Source: Staphylotrichum longicolle | Taxonomy: Eukaryota > Ascomycota > Sordariomycetes > Sordariales > Chaetomiaceae | Direction: 5' to 3' | Assembly: GCA_019096155.1 (NCBI GenBank) | Contig: JAHCVI010000001.1 | Location: 6,944,001-7,008,000, forward strand | DNA: 64,000 nucleotides | Shown here: in pieces, positions 21,821-32,203 of the stretch | Layout: every line of letters starts with the position of its first letter | Numbering within the stretch: position 1 is the stretch's first letter | Made by a program: the position numbers and the translations under genes | Notes under the pieces: generated by a model | What the model saw: only the letters and a program-made list of their open reading frames with translations | The model's database searches: none | Told to the model about the DNA's origin: nothing

Positions 21821-23578
21821 CTATGATGATCCAAAGTCCCAGAGACTGACAAGGAGGCTGTCCTTCTCTTCCGAATCCGGCGCAGCTTTGGTGAAGATCT
21901 TCTTGGGTATCATGTACTCGACGACAGGGGGTTTCTTGACCTCCTTGGACATTTCCGCCTCGAGGAGCTGTGACCGTGTTAGCGGTGTTCGGGTGGTCGA
22001 CCCAGTGATGGTAGACTTACACTGCCGTAGGAGTGGTCAAGGAAATCTTCTAGGCTGTACGCCTGCTTGGTGAATTGTTCCGAGATGATCTTGGCGATGG
22101 TGGCAACGTTGGGGTGGTAGTGGGACTGCAGCTGCACAATCTCCCAGAGACAACTGTCGATGGCGTGCGTCTCCATCGGATCTTTTTCGTCCGGAAGGAA
22201 GGGGTCCTCGACGCCCTCGCTCTCGATGAGCTCCTTCTCCTCCTTGGTCCGAGGTACGCGATGCATCATGAAGGTTGTGAGAGGGTGCTTCTTGAAAAGG
22301 TTGTAAAACCACGGCACGATGACCACGATGGCGCTTGGCGGTGCATTGAGCGCCAGGCGGGCGAGGCGCTTGATGAAGCTGGCAACCATGACGGCGGGCA
22401 AATGGGAAGATCCGAGGAAGGTGTCGAGCAGGCGGAAGAAGCGAGAACGGTGCTTGGAATGGAGGATGTCGGCGTCCAGCAAAGAGTAGAGCTTGGTAAA
22501 GAACTCTGGGTAGTCCAGGTTGCGCTCCTGGATCAGATAGAAGACGCCCGACAGTGCGAGAAGCGAGATAGAGCCGCCCGAGTTGTAGCAGTCGGTCAGG
22601 AAGTCCATGAGCAGTTCGGGCTGGGTGAACCAGGGGGCGATGGACGTTGCCATGGCTTCCAAAACCTTTTTCCTCTGCTCTTTGCTCAACCCAAGGTGGA
22701 AAAGGGCCAACCACGCCTCCTGAGCCTGCTTTTTGTGTTGCGACAGCGAACGCAGCGGGTGCTTTTTCTTTTGGGGCGGCTCGATGTAGAAGTCCTCGAG
22801 GTCGTCATTGGACTCGGGCACATCCTCCATGCTAATCAGCATCTCAAACACAACACTCCTGGTGTCTTCGTCGACAGAATGCTCGCGATCGGTCAGATAC
22901 GTCCTTCCACCTGTCAGCTGCGTTGCGCCTAACGAACGGCGCGCCGGCGTCTTACTTGAGCGCTTCAAACGTGTAAAAGCGGATGTCGTCATATTGGTCG
23001 ATGAAGTTCTCCGAGAAGTGCTCCCGGAGCTGGTCGACCGGGGATTCGATGAGAGTGGCGACGATATCCGAGAAGAAATAGCGGGGGAAGACGGCGTCCT
23101 GGCGGTCGCCGAGGTGCTGGGCCTCGGCCTTCAGCAGCGCCATGGCCAGCATCAAGGCGTCAAAGGCTACCTTTTTGCTCCGGAACATGGCTAGCAGCGC
23201 CTTCCTATAATCTGCCAGACGGTCCCGCAACCAGCTTGTCACTGTGGCGTCCCTCTCTGACGCATCTTTCCTCTTGACCAAGTTGCCGGCGGCCAGCAGG
23301 CGGATGAAGATGCGACACAGCGCTTCCGAGGCGGCGATGGCAGCCTTGGGGTTCTCGTCGTGTTTCTGAGCGAGCTCGGCCAGGGTTGCGATGTTGTTGT
23401 AGTGCTTGCGGGACTCTTGGATCTCGGCCTCGAGTTTCTGGATATGCGTCTTGAGGTCGTCGTCGTCGCCGTCGCCGCCGCTGCCGGATTTCCTCCTCTT
23501 CTTGCCCGTGTCGCCGTTCTCCTGGCGCTTCCGCTTGACCGCCGTCTTGACTGCGGAGTCTGCCACTGCCGCCGCCAT
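21821..23578 (-). CDS. NOC4: NOC4 (UTP19) nucleolar complex protein, CBF/Mak21 domain
   Basis: Three exons on the minus strand: 23578-22956, 22903-22021 and 21967-21821, with introns of 52 and 53 nt and matching phases, giving 550 residues, very close to the yeast protein (~550). The start MAAAVADSAVK is followed by a KRKRQ...KKRRK nuclear/nucleolar basic stretch and a coiled region. The middle and C-terminal part is the CBF/Mak21 helical domain (SISLLALSGVFYLIQERNLDYPEFF is split over about 300-330; KHRSRFFRLLDTFLGSSHLP; ASFIKRLARLAL). In the known pathway Noc4 pairs with Nop14 and is needed for 40S maturation and export. The gene is divergent from ATP4. Exon joins FEALK|TYLTD, HSYGS|LLEAE and the C-terminal end LWDFGSS are inferred from splice sites. 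Confidence 0.92.
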
Positions 23579-23883
23579 TTCAAAAACGGAAATTGGGAAT
23601 GATTTCCTTGTTAGGGTGGAATATGGTGTGGTTGTTGTCCCGAGCTTGTCGTTTCGTTTTGAGGCTCCCGAGTCCAGCAAAAATTAAGTGGGGCACCGCC
23701 AATCTGGCGGATAATTGGATCCCTGAGGGTCCTTTATCGTCAGCTGGGCGTGCACGTGACGCAGCAATTGCACGGCAAAGAGCCGGGCCAACGCATTCCG
23801 TTAAAACCTCAATTCGCACTTGGCAGCAGAGGAGCTCCGACAACGTCAAGCCGTCACCCATCCCCGATATCCGAGACTTCACA
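23579..23883. promoter_or_regulatory. Bidirectional promoter NOC4 / ATP4
   Basis: 305 bp separate the two divergent ATGs. It holds a CCAAT (23699-23703), an inverted ATTGG (23714-23718) and CACGTGAC (23753-23760), a Cbf1/bHLH-type RTCACGTG site on the minus strand, about equidistant from both genes. These are sequence matches only; binding is inferred. Confidence 0.6.
23753..23760 (-). promoter_or_regulatory. RTCACGTG (E-box/CDEI-type) site
   Basis: GTCACGTG read on the minus strand, 124 bp upstream of the ATP4 ATG and 175 bp upstream of the NOC4 ATG. Cbf1/USF-type bHLH factors recognise this motif in fungi; use here is inferred. Confidence 0.45.
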
Positions 23884-24820
23884 ATGGCGTCCCGCTTGGC
23901 GAGAAGTGCTGCCGGTGAGTTGAATTGGGCTTGTGAGATGGTGTGAGATGGTGTGCGACACGCAACACGCAACTGACCCGAGTGCGCCGCAGGGGCTGCC
24001 CGCGGCCTGCGCCCGACCATCGCTCCCCGCGCCCTCCCGGCCGTCGCCTCGCTCGTCTCGGCCCGCCACAACTCGAACGTGCCCACGACCGACCCCAAGA
24101 CCAAGGCCCAGTCGCTCCTGGACGCCCTCCCCGGCAGCAACCTGCTCTCCAAGACGGCCATCCTCTCGTCCGCCGCCGGTCTGTCCGTCTACGCGCTCAG
24201 CAACGAGTACTACGTCATGAACGAGGAGACGGTCGTCGCCTTCTGCCTGCTCAGCGTCTGGACTGCCCTCATCAAGTTCGGCGGCCCCATGTACCGCGAG
24301 TGGGCCGAGGGCCAGAACGCCAAGATCAAGAACATCCTTAACTCTGCGCGCGCCGACCACACCCAGGCCGTCAAGACCCGCATCGAGGACGTCAAGCAGA
24401 TGTCGGGCGTCATCGACGTGACCAAGACCCTGTTCGAGGTTTCCAAGTGGGGCAGCAGGACCAATCGATCTTTTGAGGGGGGAAACCCTCTGAGCGGACG
24501 CTGACGTGACGCATAGGAAACCGCCAAGCTCGAGGCCGAGGCCTTTGAGCTCGAGCAGCGCACGGCGCTGGCCGCCGAGGCCAAGACCGTTTTGGACTCG
24601 TGGGTGCGGTACGAGAGCCAGGTCAAGCAGCGCCAGCAGCGCGAGCTCGCCCAGAGCATCATCGCCAAGGTGCAGAAGGAGTTGGAGAACCCCAAGGTGC
24701 TGCAGCAGATCCTGCAGCAGAGCGTGGCGGACGTTGAGAGTGGGTGGCCCTGTTCTGTATGTGCGTTGAAGAAGCGCCAGCTAACAATCTGCAGGAATCG
24801 TCTCTTCCAAGGCTCAATAG
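23884..24820 (+). CDS. ATP4: ATP synthase F0 subunit 4 (subunit b), mitochondrial
   Basis: Exons 23884-23914, 23993-24447, 24517-24739 and 24795-24820 give 244 residues. The N terminus MASRLARSAAG plus the following Arg-rich stretch is a mitochondrial presequence ending near SARHNS. Two hydrophobic segments follow (TAILSSAAGLSVYALS; VVAFCLLSVWTALIKFGG), then the long charged peripheral-stalk helix with FEVSK|ETAKLEAEAFEL and VLDSWVRYE, closely like yeast Atp4. It forms the stator of the mitochondrial ATP synthase (known). Introns 1 and 3 are canonical GT-AG. Intron 2 lacks a usable donor: to keep phase the exon must end AAG|TGGGG, one base off a GT, suggesting a missing G. It shares a promoter with NOC4. 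Confidence 0.92.
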
Positions 24821-25789
24821 GCGTCTACTCGGATAGAGTTGCGAAGCGAGATTCCCTTTGTACCAGTGTCGATACACACCCCTGTGCAATAGCCCCAATA
24901 CAACCTCCTTTAGTCTCGCCTTGAGCCCTGACTCGGCCCTCCCCAGCGATCTTGATCCCGTCCTGTTCAGCAGTTTAGAGGATTAGGTCGCTAGGTAGCC
25001 TTCAATCCGAAGTGGGTTTTCTTTGATGTCATGATTTCCCAATTTAGAAGAGTGCGATTGAAGATCGTGATGGGCCGAATTTATGCGCCCACGGCGAAGA
25101 TGTCGAACTTTTGATCAATACTTGGGAGGTTTAGGACAGTCTACGAAGCACTGTCAGTCTACGACGCACTGTCATGCGATTGCTCTCACTTTGCCCGAGT
25201 TGCCGAGCAGGCCGAAAATTGCCTGAAGCCTGCGGAGAGCTCCCATATTCGACAGTCCGAGAATTCATATTGAATGCAGCATCTCAGCACCTGCTCCTGG
25301 GACCAGACCGAAGCTGCATTGCAGCAACATAACATGGCAAAGCTCGGAGCATCAAGCTCGGAGAAATGTGTTAGGTTTGTTCATTGTTTCCCGGGGTGGA
25401 GTGGGGCAGAGCTCCCAGCTCCCGTTCCTTGTGCCTCGTTCAAGCACAGGGATCACCAACACTGAAAAGGCGGCTCATCCTGGCGACTTTTATTCATCCT
25501 CCTGAAACACAATGATATCATGAGAATCCATCACACATCCGAGAAACTGTCAATGAGAAGATTCAGATGCAATCCATTACAGGAATTGGCCAATTCCTCA
25601 GAACATTGATCTTAGAGTGTCCCCACGTTCTTGGCATTCATCAGAGATAACACGAACCAAGTTGTCGCCTCTTATCACGACTCAACTCAGACAATCACAT
25701 AGGGGAAAAAATATCACCATCAGTGGAGGAAGTCATCAGAACAGCCGACCGGCAACAACGCGGAAACGGCCAGTGACAGAAGAAAGGAC
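24821..25789. other. Intergenic region ATP4-YVC1
   Basis: 3' flank of ATP4 and promoter/leader of the TRP channel gene. It contains an 18-bp imperfect tandem duplication (25137-25172) and no supported gene. Confidence 0.5.
25137..25172. repeat. 18-bp tandem duplication
   Basis: Two adjacent copies, CAGTCTACGAAGCACTGT and CAGTCTACGACGCACTGT, differ at one base. The unit is partly palindromic (ACAGTNNN...CACTGT). Confidence 0.85.
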
Positions 25790-28682
25790 ATGGGCGACGG
25801 ATCGGCCCGCCGCGGCCCCGTCCCCGTGCCCAGCAGCGTCGCCGTCAGCAGCAACAGTAGCAGCAGCAACAGCAGCAGGGCGAGCAGCCCCAACCCGTCC
25901 GGGATCGGACCCGGGATTGGACCCGGCCCCGGCGCCGGAGTGAACGGCCTCGGTGTAACAACAGCTTCGCCAGCCCCGATCAACCCAACCACGGCGACAA
26001 CGACGACGACGCCCGGCTTCCGTGCCCAGTCCATCCGCATCCAGGAACCCCTTGAGCGACGGCCCCTCCTCGCACAGCGCGCCGCCTTCCCGCACGACCT
26101 GGACGGCGACGTCTTTTCCTGCCACAGCTACGGCACCACCCCCAACGACGACAATGCCGCCAGCACCGGCAACGCAGGCCGCAGGGCCCCGCATCGCCAC
26201 CTCCCCGTCTACACCAACATCCACCGCATCCGGCGCGACATCATCTCGGTGGTCGAGGACTACCTCTCGCTGGACCAGCTGCGCGACGTGCGCCTCAACG
26301 TGAGCGTGCTCCGCCCCCTCGTCGACAAGCTGTACGAGCAGGACGACATCTCCATCGTCTACTGCCTGCTCGTCAACCGCGCCCAGTTCCTCGCCGAGCA
26401 GAGCCACCTGAGCAACCGGCAGAACGTCAACTACACGCGCGCCATGCTGTGCGAGCTGATCGCCGTGCGTATTCTGCGGAGGTTCAACGAGGACAACGAA
26501 GGCGCCGGGAGAAATCTGCTGGTGCTGGCGCATATCCTGATTGCCGGGTTCGAGCCGTTCCAGAACGCGCCGGCCGAGATCCGCGAGGAGGTCGGCGCGT
26601 CGACGGCGCACCATCGCACGCTGCCCGCGCTCGAGGTGGCCATCTTGAGTGAGAGCCGCATCTTTTTGGCGTCGACGAGTTGTCAGAAGATGTGAGTTCC
26701 TAAACAAACCCCCTCTCTCACCTTGTGAGATGTTTGGACTGGACATTGATCAGAGATACACACATGACACAGCGTCGACGCAATCTATGAAGGGCGCGTC
26801 ATCTACACGCCCTCGAGCTTCATGGACATCATCCCCGACCGCTACAAGCAGCGGCCCATCTCGCTGTACAACCCGCGCGAGGCCCCGCTGCTCAACCAGT
26901 ACCGCCTGGTCGTGCCCCGCACCCGCAACTACCTCGAGATCATGCACTTTATGTTGCTGCTGGGGCTGTACCTCGCGTTTATGAGCGAGCGGGACGCCCA
27001 GCAGATTAGCAAGCTTGAGATCTGCTTCACGGTGTACGCCATGGGGTGGGTCTTGGACCAGTTTGCGACGCTCCTCGAGCATGGGTGGTATGTGAGAGAG
27101 AGACTGAGATCAGTGTTGAGGGGTGGGTGGGCTGACAAAGTGTAGGGACGTGTATGCCCAGAACCTGTGGTCCTTTTTGGACGTCACGTTCGCCGTCATC
27201 TACTGGGTCTACCTGGTCATCCGCCTCTATGGTTGGGGGACGGGCAGCCTAGAGGCCGGGCAGCAGGCGCTGGATGTGCTCGCCATGGGAGCCCCCGTGC
27301 TCATCCCCCGGCTGGCGTTCAACCTGCTTTCGGACAACTTGGTGTTTCTCTCGCTGAGGTCTATGATGTCTGATTTTGCGTTGCTGTCAGCCCTGGCCGC
27401 GTGGTGCTTTCTCGGCTTCTTGCTGTCGCTGTTTTGGCTTGGGAACGGCAGTTTTGGTCCTGCGTAAGTGGCTTTGGTTGCGGGGACTGGGGACATTCAC
27501 TAACAGTACAGCAGAACCATCAGCAAGTGGATGATCTACATCTGGTTCGGTCTGGACGGGTCAGGCATCCAGCACTCGGTTCGTCACTTTCCACATGTTC
27601 CCTGTCCCCCAGGCGGCTAACACCGAGCCCAGACCGACTTTCACAAAATCCTCGGCCCCTCCCTCATGGTAACCTTTGCCTTCCTCGGCAACACCCTCTT
27701 CCTCACCATCCTCGTCTCCATGCTCTCCACCACCTTCAGCCACATCGTCAACAACGCGCCCGCCGAGATCCAGTTCCGCCGCGCCGTCATGACGCTCGAA
27801 GGGGTCAAAGGTGACGCCATCTTTGCGTACCCGCCGCCCTTCAACATCGCCGCCATCCTCCTCCTCGTGCCGCTCAAGTTCTGCGTCTCGCCGCGCTGGT
27901 TCCACAAGATCCACGTGCTCTCGGTGCGCCTCATCAACCTGCCCATCCTGCTCGTCATCGCGCTCGCCGAGCGCCGCAACCTCGCCGCCCCGAACCGCAA
28001 GCCCCAGCTGCCCGCCCTGTCGCCGGCGCCCAGCCTCTCCAAGCTGCAGCACCCCACGCTCAAGATCCGCCGCCGCTTCTGGGAGCGCTGGCGCATCACC
28101 ACCCACAGCGACATCTCCACCGTCTTCGAGGTGCCCCTGCCGGACTCGGTGCTCTCCGAGATTGCCGCCGACGACGACATGACGCGCCACCTGATCCGGA
28201 GGCAGTTTGCGGGAAGAGTGCCCGCCCCGTCGCCGCTGCCGCCACAGCCGCCGCCGCCGGTGGTGGAGCGGACGCAGCAGCCACAACCGCACACGCAGAC
28301 GCAGACGCCAATGCCGACGCCGACGCCGCTGCTGCCGACGACGCCCGGAGGAGGCGGACAACAGGGTCCCGTCCAGCGGACGATGGGCAGGAGGGACAGC
28401 ATCGCGCCGTTTCCCGGGCTGCGGGCCGAGTTGCGCGGGGTGTTGAGCGAGAGCGACGAGGTGACGGACATCACGGCGCGGCTGGAGACGTTGGAGGAGA
28501 GCATGCAGAGGATCGAGGGCCTGTTGGAGAGGTTGGTGGGCGGGGGCGGGGGCAGCGGGAGTGGGAGCGCGAGCGCGAGCGTGAGTGACGGGCGTGAGCC
28601 CGCTTTGGGCCAGGAGATGTTGGGACGGAGGAGGAGGAGTTTGTCGCTGGCTGAGTTGAATCGCGAGGCGGAGGAGGAGTGA
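25790..28682 (+). CDS. YVC1: YVC1-like vacuolar TRP cation channel (TRPY)
   Basis: Five exons (25790-26691, 26773-27087, 27146-27463, 27512-27578, 27633-28682) give about 883 residues. A disordered Ser/Pro/Gly N terminus precedes a conserved cytosolic helical region (VYTNIHRIRRDIISVVEDYL). Then come the channel segments: NYLEIMHFMLLLGLYLAFM, FTVYAMGWVLDQFATLL, WSFLDVTFAVIYWVYLVI, the S4/S5 region, a short pore loop (WMIYIWFGLDGSG) and a last helix with GNTLFLTILVSMLSTTFS. The C terminus has an acidic patch (ADDDM) near a HLIRRQF segment, proline runs and a short coiled coil (ITARLETLEESMQRIEGLLE). In yeast Yvc1 releases vacuolar Ca2+ and is opened by stretch and Ca2+. Intron 3 ends in a tandem acceptor, so one residue may vary. 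Confidence 0.9.
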
Positions 28683-29090
28683 GTGAGTGAGCAAGTGAGT
28701 GATGGGTTGGGGTATGGTTTGCATTGCGTAGGTGTTGGGTGGCGTTTTGCCGGGCTGTGATTTAGGGAAGGGTCTGGCGATGCCCGTCGTGTCTCTCACG
28801 AGGAGGGTTCTGTTGAGTTCTGCCCATCATAGGTATACAAAGTACTGCTCAGAACAGATCAAATGGCATCCCCCCTCCCGCCGTCCTCTGCTCTCTCCTG
28901 CTCTCCTGCAAACACATCATCTTCCTGGAGTCATTTCGCACCTTCCCACACCTTTCACGACCCCAAGAGTACCACTCCGCCAACAAAGAGTTAAAAACAC
29001 TACCAAAAACACCAACCCATCATAATCGTCATCACAAAACCAACCACGGCCAACATACCCACCACCGACAAGAAACACAAGAAAACAAAA
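28683..29090. other. Intergenic/promoter region of the cysteine-rich gene
   Basis: Ends in a long A/C-rich, T-poor stretch (28900-29090) typical of a fungal 5' leader. No gene is seen. Confidence 0.5.
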
Positions 29091-29583
29091 ATGTGCCAAG
29101 TCACACACTACCGCGACTTCAACTGCTCCACCCGCTGGGCCACGATCGCGCGCCCTTGCTACCCGGGCATGGGCTTCGATACGTGTCCCCAGTTCGTCGA
29201 CGGCCAGGTCCGCCCGCTGCCGCCGCGGCTGGTCGCGCAGGGGGAGCCGTGTCCGAAGTGGTACGTCTTCTGCTTTTCTTTTTCTTTTTCCCCCGCTTCT
29301 CCTTTTCTTTTCCTCGCCTTTTTCTTTTGTTTACTTTCCTAGGGCCGGTTAAATACCCTAGCCGTGTTTTTTTTGTTACTCTGTGTATTGAGTGTCGTTG
29401 GAGGTGAAGTTGTTTTTTGGGGGGGGCATTGATGGTTGACAAGGCCGAGTATATAGTGACCTCGGCAACAACTATGATCGTAACCAGACGAGGATGGTGA
29501 GCAGGGTGCGGTATGGGTTCCGCTGGGGGCTGGGGCCAAACAAGACGGATCCGGGATGCGATTTTGTGTGTTGTGTGATGTGA
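29091..29583 (+). CDS. Small cysteine-rich conserved fungal protein, function unknown
   Basis: Exon 1, 29091-29260, and exon 2, 29457-29583, joined across a 196-nt GT-AG intron (GTACGT...TATAG), encode 98 residues. The join makes CPK-C-DLG and keeps the frame to TGA. Nine cysteines lie at about 2, 12, 23, 32, 54, 57, 91, 95 and 96, with His6, a CPKC pair and a CDFVCC end, so metal binding is plausible. Aromatic blocks RPCYPGMGFDTCP and YGFRWGLGP stand out. There is no signal peptide and no membrane segment. I recall short Sordariomycete proteins beginning MCxVTHY with the same GFDTCP and YDRN blocks, without assigned function. Without the intron the frame ends just after it, so the splice is what reveals the second half. 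The function is unknown. Confidence 0.72.
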
Positions 29584-30366
29584 TGTTACTGAGAGAGGGG
29601 GTAGGTTTGGGGGGCGCTCGGCAGAGGGGAAGGAGGGAGAGTGCTTGAGGTTGGGGGTGAGTGCGGGAATGGTGATGGGGGCCGAGGGCCAGGAGTTGTG
29701 AATTGAAGGAAACAAAGTGGGCACATAGTTCTGGAGTTTAAGGTCTTCTCTTTTTTTGGGCTGTCTCGCTACTTTGAGGACGCGAGGGGGGGACGTTCAA
29801 GTTGTAAGGGGCGATGCAGTATGTTGGCAGGATTTTGCCCAAAAATATTCACGACCATTTTTCATTTCTTTAATTGAAATTGCGAGACAGTCCAAATACT
29901 CAACATCGGAGAACAGTTGCTAGGCGAAAGCTCATTTCGACAGGTGAGGTACGTTGGGCGATGAGCGTGAGTTGGTGCTGGCTTCCAAGTCCACCAACAA
30001 TGAAACCAAACACAACTACCCACTTACACACATCAACAGTTCATCAAGCATTGTTTATCCCAGTCCGTATCTCGATTTTACCCTACTTCAGCCATCATTC
30101 TTATTTTCGAAAGGTCGATTTTCACACACTTTCCATCACTCCCCATCACGTGCCCCACTCCCCGACTTTTTCGCTTTCCAGACCTTCCTCACTCGCAACT
30201 CACCTTCCCATCCCACCAAATTCCTCCAGAAAAGTGAAGCCATCACCATCAGCCGAACCCCTCACCACTACCCATCCACCAACCAAACGAAAAACCCTCC
30301 CATTACTTCTCTCCCTCCTTCTCACGAACAACATATAAAAACGACAAATAAAAAGCGAGAAAAACG
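29584..30366. other. Intergenic/promoter region of MTQ2
   Basis: A pyrimidine-rich, A/C-rich leader precedes the MTQ2 ATG. It contains ATCACGTG (30145-30152), 215 bp upstream of the start. No gene is seen. Confidence 0.5.
30145..30152 (+). promoter_or_regulatory. RTCACGTG site upstream of MTQ2
   Basis: Exact ATCACGTG, the same core as in the NOC4/ATP4 promoter and upstream of SMD1. A bHLH (Cbf1-like) target is inferred. Confidence 0.4.
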
Positions 30367-31170
30367 ATGCTCCCAACCCCCTCCACCTCCCACGTGCCCT
30401 ACGCCCGCGTCTACGAGCCGGCCGAGGACTCCTTCCTCCTCCTCGACACCCTGTCCGCCCCCTCCGAGACGGCCTTTCTCGCCGCCCGCTTCCCTTCTTC
30501 TTCTTCTTCTTCTTCCTCCCCCTCTTCGCCTCCCCCCCTGGTCCTCGAGGTCGGCCCCGGCTCGGGCGTCGTCCTCGCCTTCCTCACCGCGCACGCGGCG
30601 GCCCTCTTCTCGCGGCGCGACGTCCTGACCTTGGGCGTCGACGTCAACCGGTTCGCGTGCGCCGCGACGGGGGAGACGGTTCGGAGGGCCGTCAGGGATG
30701 ATTCGGCCTCCTCGTCGGGGGGTGGTGACAATGTGAGTGTGAGCGGGAGCGGGGCGGGGTATTTCCTGGGCGCGGCGCAGGGGGATCTGGCCGGCGCCGT
30801 GCGGCCCGGGACGGTGGACGTGCTGGTGTTCAACCCGCCGTACGTGCCCACGGCCGAGCTGCCGTCGATGAGGCAGGAGGAAGGGGGGACGGTGGGCTAC
30901 GAGGAGGACTCGAGGCTGCTTGCGCTCTCGTATGCTGGGGGCAGGGACGGGATGGAGGTGACGGAGCGGCTGATCGAGGCGTTGCCGGGGGTGTTGTCCG
31001 GGCGGGGGGTGGCGTATCTGCTGCTCTGTGCGCAGAACAAGCCCGAGGAGGTAAAAGCGCGGATCAGGAAGATGGGGAGGGAGGGCGAGTGGAGGGCGGA
31101 GACGGTGGGGACGAGCGGGAAGCAGGCGGGGTGGGAGAAGTTGCAGATTGTGAGGATATGGCGGGACTAG
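30367..31170 (+). CDS. MTQ2: eRF1 glutamine N5-methyltransferase (HemK2/N6AMT1 family)
   Basis: A single exon of 267 residues. The N terminus VYEPAEDSFLLLDTL is the family signature. The SAM-binding motif I VLEVGPGSG is at about 59-67, a motif II acid is at VDVNR (about 91-95), and the catalytic NPPYVP is at 156-161. Mtq2 with its partner Trm112 methylates the Gln of the GGQ motif of release factor eRF1 (known). The protein is longer than yeast (~221 residues) because of two low-complexity inserts: a serine run encoded by a TTC repeat (30497-30520) and a Ser/Gly loop around 112-130. It converges on SMD1. Confidence 0.93.
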   Translation: MLPTPSTSHVPYARVYEPAEDSFLLLDTLSAPSETAFLAARFPSSSSSSSSPSSPPPLVLEVGPGSGVVLAFLTAHAAALFSRRDVLTLGVDVNRFACAATGETVRRAVRDDSASSSGGGDNVSVSGSGAGYFLGAAQGDLAGAVRPGTVDVLVFNPPYVPTAELPSMRQEEGGTVGYEEDSRLLALSYAGGRDGMEVTERLIEALPGVLSGRGVAYLLLCAQNKPEEVKARIRKMGREGEWRAETVGTSGKQAGWEKLQIVRIWRD

Positions 31171-31642
31171 TGGAGGAGAGGGTGGTGGTATTAGATGGGG
31201 TATTTATTTGGATGGTCCTACTCGCAAGAAGTGAGATGACTCGCGAGAAGCAAGACGACTCGCGAGCTTGCTTGCTACATGTCCCGATATGCCACACCAC
31301 ACAGGAGCCCCCTTGCAGTTTTGTCCATCTAAGAACGCCGTCTTATCGAGTACCCCCTCCGAGTCACCGCCAAGGTGGGAAGATAGCCCCGCCTCAGCTG
31401 GACCATTACGGCGTTCACTGGCCAGCCTTTCCACGTTTCTGACTAAACCAAGCGCAGCTGCCGGTCCCATGGCGCTGTGAATCCTCTCACCCAGCAGTTA
31501 TATCGTGGCGACTCCCTGCTCGTCAACCTGCCAGCACAGCGCATCGCCGGGTCGGTCCGGAAGGTACCAAATCCCTACACACTTTCCACCCAGACCATTT
31601 CCCAAGCCCAATCTCTCCAGCCGTCAACCGCAAACCATAAGC
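31171..31642. other. Convergent intergenic region MTQ2/SMD1
   Basis: 3' flanks only. Three imperfect ~19-bp copies with a core of ACTCGCGAGAAGCAAGA occur at 31219-31270. No gene is seen. Confidence 0.5.
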
Positions 31643-32203
31643 CTAGCCCCTCCCCCTCCCCCTTCCCCTGCCCATCCCCCTGCCGCGCCCTCTCATGCCC
31701 CTCCCGCCGCGCCCGCCCCGGTCGGCCTCCTTGCGGGCCTTGTTCTTGGGCTTGGGAGCGTCGTCAATGAGCAGGGTGTCGAGCGGCAGCGAGTCGGGCA
31801 GGATGAAGTAGCGGATGGTGCTGCCGCGGACGTTGAGGGTCTCGAGGGGGATGGCATCCTGGCCGCGGGGCGTCATCTTGACGTTGCGCAGGGCCGTGTT
31901 CATCTGCGGCGAGACCGAGGCGATGGTGCCGTGCACGATGGTGCCGTTCTTGAGCTCGATGGTGACCGTCTCGTTGGCGCATTTCATGAGGAACCTGGGA
32001 TGGGGGGGGCGTCGGTTAGTCCGTGGGTCTCATCTATCAAAGTGAGGTAAGAAATGCGCCGGTAGGATGGTGGGTCGTTTCACTGGCTGGGTAGGCGCTT
32101 CGCAGCATGCTTGCTTTGGCGCGGTCGCGTAGTTTGTGGTTGGGGGAGTGGCTGCGCAAGGCACAAGAGGGGAAGAAAATGGCACTTACCGAACCAGCTT
32201 CAT
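31643..32203 (-). CDS. SMD1: Small nuclear ribonucleoprotein SmD1
   Basis: Exon 1 is only 14 nt (32203-32190, encoding MKLV and two bases). A 195-nt intron (32189-31995) follows, then exon 2, 31994-31643, for 121 residues in total. The join gives MKLVRFLMKCANETVTIELK, the typical SmD1 start. Sm1 (TIELKNGTIVHGTI, MNTALRNVKM) and Sm2 (LNVRGSTIRYFILPDSLPLD) motifs are complete, and the tail is RG-rich (RGRGRG repeats), the site of arginine methylation in the family. SmD1 belongs to the seven-membered ring of U1, U2, U4 and U5 snRNPs (known). Upstream at 32374-32381 is an ATCACGTG site. Confidence 0.95.
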
